Shown here: piece by piece, positions 60,790 through 64,000 of the stretch | Layout: every line of letters starts with the position of its first letter | How positions within the stretch are numbered: the stretch's first letter is position 1 | Assembly: GCA_003586115.2 (NCBI GenBank) | Contig: QVOM02000021.1 | Span: 6,927,779-6,991,778, forward strand | Source of the DNA: Salvator merianae | Taxonomy: Eukaryota > Chordata > Lepidosauria > Squamata > Teiidae | Length of the DNA stretch: 64,000 nucleotides | Reading direction: 5' to 3' | Notes under the pieces: model-generated | Told to the model about the DNA's origin: nothing | The model's input: the letters and a program-made list of their open reading frames with translations, nothing else | Database searches by the model: none | Made by a program: the position numbers and the translations under genes

Positions 60790-62939
60790 CTGAGCAAAAA
60801 AAGATAAATTATAAAATATTACACAGAGTAATATATGCCCTTTAAACTAAGAAGTTATAAGTTAGTCATACTTGATACAGCCATTGCTAAATAGTGCAGT
60901 CATACTAGAAGTACCACTTTTGCTATTCCGCACACAACAGTGACCTAGTCAATCTTATTTTTAGTTGTGCTGCAGGAAACACCAAAATATACCTATAAAA
61001 TATGGGATTCAAAGATAACCTGAGGCCAAAAGAAAATTTTAGCAGATGAAGTGCTGAATACTTCATATCAGAATCTGTTTTTCAGTCACTCTGTTTTGTA
61101 AGTTTCCCATGACATGAAAAAAAACACCCTGCTCATTAAACTACATAGTTTTATGACTCTTTAAGTTTTAGCACCATCTTTTTATCTGAGTTTTATTTCA
61201 ATTAGAAAATAGGGATGAGTAGATTTTTTTTTCATATTTTGTATCAAGTATCTTTCATTTTGAAGCTAATCCACTGATTTGGTCTGCCCAGGGTTTCTTT
61301 CACAATGATTAAAACGTATTGTAATAAACAGCAACAATATCAACACTAGACCATCAGTTCCACATTCAACATTCCAATCACAGCATATAAAACACTAATA
61401 ATCTGAGCTCAAAATATTTAAGACACTCTGTCCAAGTCTTATGTCTTCTCAAGAGCATCTATGTGATTTTACCATCTGTATCAGGAGTGCTCAAAGCCCA
61501 GTCCAGATATGCAGAACATCATCATGGCAAGCTGTAAGAATGTGTGCTATTTTAGTAGAGCAGAGGCTAGCTGTCTCAAGCTGGGTCAGTATAGTTGCAT
61601 GTCAGTATAGTTGCATGCTGAAAAGTGAACAGAGAATTCACCACAATCTATCCCTGCTAGCCAGTATGACATAATATGTGTTGGTTTCACAGACTCCAAA
61701 AATATCTTGATATGAAGTAGATATAGGTGATGCCAAACTCTCCATTCACCCCCAGGCTGAGTATGCAACCAAACCAACCAATTCCTACTGAATCAAATCA
61801 ACAAGCATACCTACCAACATTCAGAGAGCATCAGCAGAGATGCATGACAATTCACCATTTGCCTTTGATATCTGTTAAGCATGACAAAATAGACTTTGGT
61901 CTGATGCGAGGTTTCCCACACTCCTCAAAAGTAGACTGCAAACTGCTGTTTATCACTGCAACTGCTCCCAGTGTGCCACAAGAGCTATAGTCCTGCAACG
62001 TCTGGTAGGTCACAGTTTGAGCACTTCTGATCGATGTAGCACCAGCCCTGGAGGGCATAAAATGATATTCTGGCAGCTGATCCTTGACCAAGGAAAGAAA
62101 TCCCATGATATGAAACTCATTTAAGCCCAATCTTCTGTAAGCAGAATAACAGGTTTTAGTTTCATTTATTTTTGATCAACAAGGTCTTATGGAAAGGTAC
62201 CAATAAAAATAATTTTAACTATTCCTGTTTTGTTTATTCCTTTTATTTTTTGAACAAGACAGGCTAGAAGGTGGAGCAAAATAAACACATAATTGACACT
62301 GAATCCAGAAAGTTACTCATTAAAACCATGACAAAAAGTATCACACAAAGTAAAAGGGATTCAAAGAACTTGTTGTTGATAAATAAAAATTTGGATTTTG
62401 ACAGTCTTCAACATACAGTCTAAACTGTACCACTGCATTCATTTATTATATTTAGATACCGACAAATACAGACATCTCAGAAGAGTTTACAAAATAGTGC
62501 ATTTACTAGATATGTAACATTTATTAAAATTAAACTACAAAGTGATAAACTGATTACTAATTACTAGCCAAATGCTTGCCTAAGTAAGTGGTGCTATGTA
62601 ACTGCTCATTGTGGGAAGCATAACTCCTTCTGGAACAGCTACCTCCAATCCACTGTCCTGAGTTATGACCTCCTATGCCAGTATCTCTGATTTGCTTGGA
62701 TTCAGTTTTCATTATCTTATGCAGACAGACATTCTGGGAATCTATGCCCTTTCTTCCTATGAGAAGCAGATTTAGATGCTATCAGCATACTGATACAAGT
62801 CAGATCTAGATTTTGCTCTTAGGCACACAGGGGTATGTTTGCCAGTCTTCCCTCCTTGATACATTCACCCTTCTCTCCTATTGCAGGCTGAATCTCTCCA
62901 CAGGAACAAAACTCTTCTTTGGGTAGATGGGGCATTTCA
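60790..62939 (-). other. TBCA: TBCA intron 1, part without named LINEs
   Basis: Mostly AT-rich sequence without a gene. A repeat at 61985-62030 pairs with 38290-38345. Short frames on both strands lack domains. Confidence 0.7.
61985..62030 (+). mobile_element. Short interspersed repeat fragment
   Basis: 'ctatagtcctgcaacgtctg' is followed by 'gtaggtcacagtttgagcac', the plus-strand partner of the inverted fragment at 38290-38345. Confidence 0.55.
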
Positions 62940-63394
62940 AAGTGGGAAAACAGATACATCACCTTGCTGACAAAGATCCATGTAGTCAAAGCTATGGTTT
63001 TCCCAGTAGCAATGTATGGATGTGAGGGCTGGACCATAAGGAAGGCTGAGCACTAAAGAATCAATGCTTTTGAATTATGGTGCTAGAGAAGACTTTTGAG
63101 AGTTTCCTAGACTGCAAGGAGATCAAATCAGTCAATACCAAATGAAATCAGCCCTGACTGTTTATTGAAAGGACAGATACTGAAGCTCAAATATTTTGAT
63201 CACATAATGAAATGATAGGACTCACTGTAAAAGACCCTGATGTGGGAAAGATTGAAGGCAAAAGGAGAAGGATGAGATAGACAGATAATTTCATGGAAGC
63301 AACGAACTTGAGCTTGGGCAAACTTGAGAAACAGTAGGGGACGAAAGGGGTTGGGCATGCTGTGGTCCACAGGGTCATGAAGAGTCGGCCACAA
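62940..63394 (+). mobile_element. BovB/RTE LINE, 3' part of ORF2 (first segment)
   Basis: Translation gives KIHVVKAMVFPVAMYGCEGW, then TIRKAEH and INAFELWCWRRLLRVSWTAR. This is the C-terminal signature of BovB reverse transcriptase, followed by the 3' end reading 'gggtcatgaagagtcggcca'. In-frame stops and small indels show it is inactive. BovB is abundant in squamates and is known for horizontal spread between vertebrates. The copy is interrupted by the insertion at 63395-63828 and its tail resumes afterwards. Confidence 0.88.
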
Positions 63395-63828
63395 TGAGAC
63401 TGCACACAAATGGAAGAAGGCTTCAGAGCCCTCTCATGCGGCTTGGCTGTCTAGAGTTTGGGACACTGCCACGAATTATTTCCTCACTTACCAACAGTCA
63501 AAGATGCATGGATTTGACTCACAATATAACTTCATAGAGAAATGGTCACCACTATTCCAAGCTGTTCAGTCAGACCCTGCTCTCCGACCAAACAGTTTTT
63601 ATCTATCATCTTTTTTGAATATTCAGTTAAGTACTTTCCACACCTGCGTATTCCAGATCAAGTATCGCACACTGTGTAGCCACACTGCTGTACTTAGCAC
63701 CTGTCTGCTTCTATATGTGCATCCCACTGCTTATTTGTTGTTTCTGTTTGATGGTTATGTTTGTCTATTGATGATTACTGTTTTGTTTTGTTTCAAATGT
63801 TTAAATAAAATGTAATTTTTTTTAAAAA
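63395..63828 (+). mobile_element. Poly(A)-tailed retroelement inserted in BovB, probably L1-type 3' end
   Basis: It is bounded by a 15-bp duplication, AAGAGTCrGCCACAA, at 63380-63394 and 63829-63843 (one mismatch), and ends in AATAAA followed by a T/A-rich tail. This is the outcome of target-primed insertion by an L1-type machinery. An open frame (63504-63815) reads FDSQYNFIEKWSPLFQAV and then becomes hydrophobic. It could be the end of an L1 ORF2, but no diagnostic motif is present. A processed retrocopy is the alternative. Confidence 0.7.
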
Positions 63829-63885
63829 AAGAGTCAGCCACAACTTAACAACTGAACAACAACAGAAACGACCGACCAAGATTAC
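63829..63885 (+). mobile_element. BovB 3' tail (second segment)
   Basis: 'gagtcagccacaacttaaca' followed by 'actgaacaacaaca' is the typical BovB terminal sequence with its ACA-rich end. It continues the copy that was interrupted at 63394. Confidence 0.85.
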
Positions 63886-64000
63886 TGTTGCTTTTAACCT
63901 TTATTACAAGTTATCATAAAATGAATTACCCATCCATAGACAACTATTGCTGTTTTCAGTTTTTCTAACACCTCATATTTTCTGGATACCAGAGCACACA

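Overview
The window is nuclear DNA from a vertebrate, most likely a squamate reptile. Its unique sequence encodes two vertebrate genes in split exons with GT-AG junctions. The rest is dominated by a squamate-type mixture of relics: CR1, L2-like, BovB/RTE, L1-type and R4-like LINEs, tRNA- and 5S-rRNA-derived SINEs, and foldback DNA elements. There is no prokaryotic or organellar content.

Both genes lie on the minus strand. OTP (orthopedia homeobox) is complete: exon 1 CDS 20393-20429, exon 2 CDS 19303-19712, exon 3 CDS 11427-11957. Together they encode a 325-residue paired-like homeodomain protein with a C-terminal OAR motif. TBCA (tubulin folding cofactor A) is partial: coding exons at 60684-60789, 52525-52611 and 47734-47814 encode its last 90 residues, and the first exon lies beyond the right edge. 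OTP next to TBCA in the same orientation is the arrangement at the human chromosome 5q locus. The flanks, not visible here, would then be expected to hold WDR41 (left) and AP3B1 (right).

Layout: 1-9.9 kb is intergenic DNA downstream of OTP, with two CR1-type relics and a 150-bp foldback element. 9.9-20.7 kb is the OTP transcription unit. 20.7-28.1 kb is its upstream region, CpG-rich and without any transposon I can recognise; parts of it and of OTP intron 2 look like conserved developmental regulatory DNA. 28.1-47.4 kb is intergenic and full of repeats: L1-type LINE with inserted CR1, SINEs, and elements built from chains of short palindromes. 47.4-64 kb is TBCA, whose introns hold an R4-like LINE carrying a nested SINE, an L2-like LINE, a possible Tc1/pogo-type element and a BovB interrupted by another retroelement.

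The two genes have no known shared pathway: OTP specifies hypothalamic neuroendocrine neurons, while TBCA is a housekeeping beta-tubulin chaperone. I found no new gene system. The least explained structures are the palindrome-chain elements at 40.9-42.3 kb and the two long foldbacks at 3.1 and 30.4 kb.
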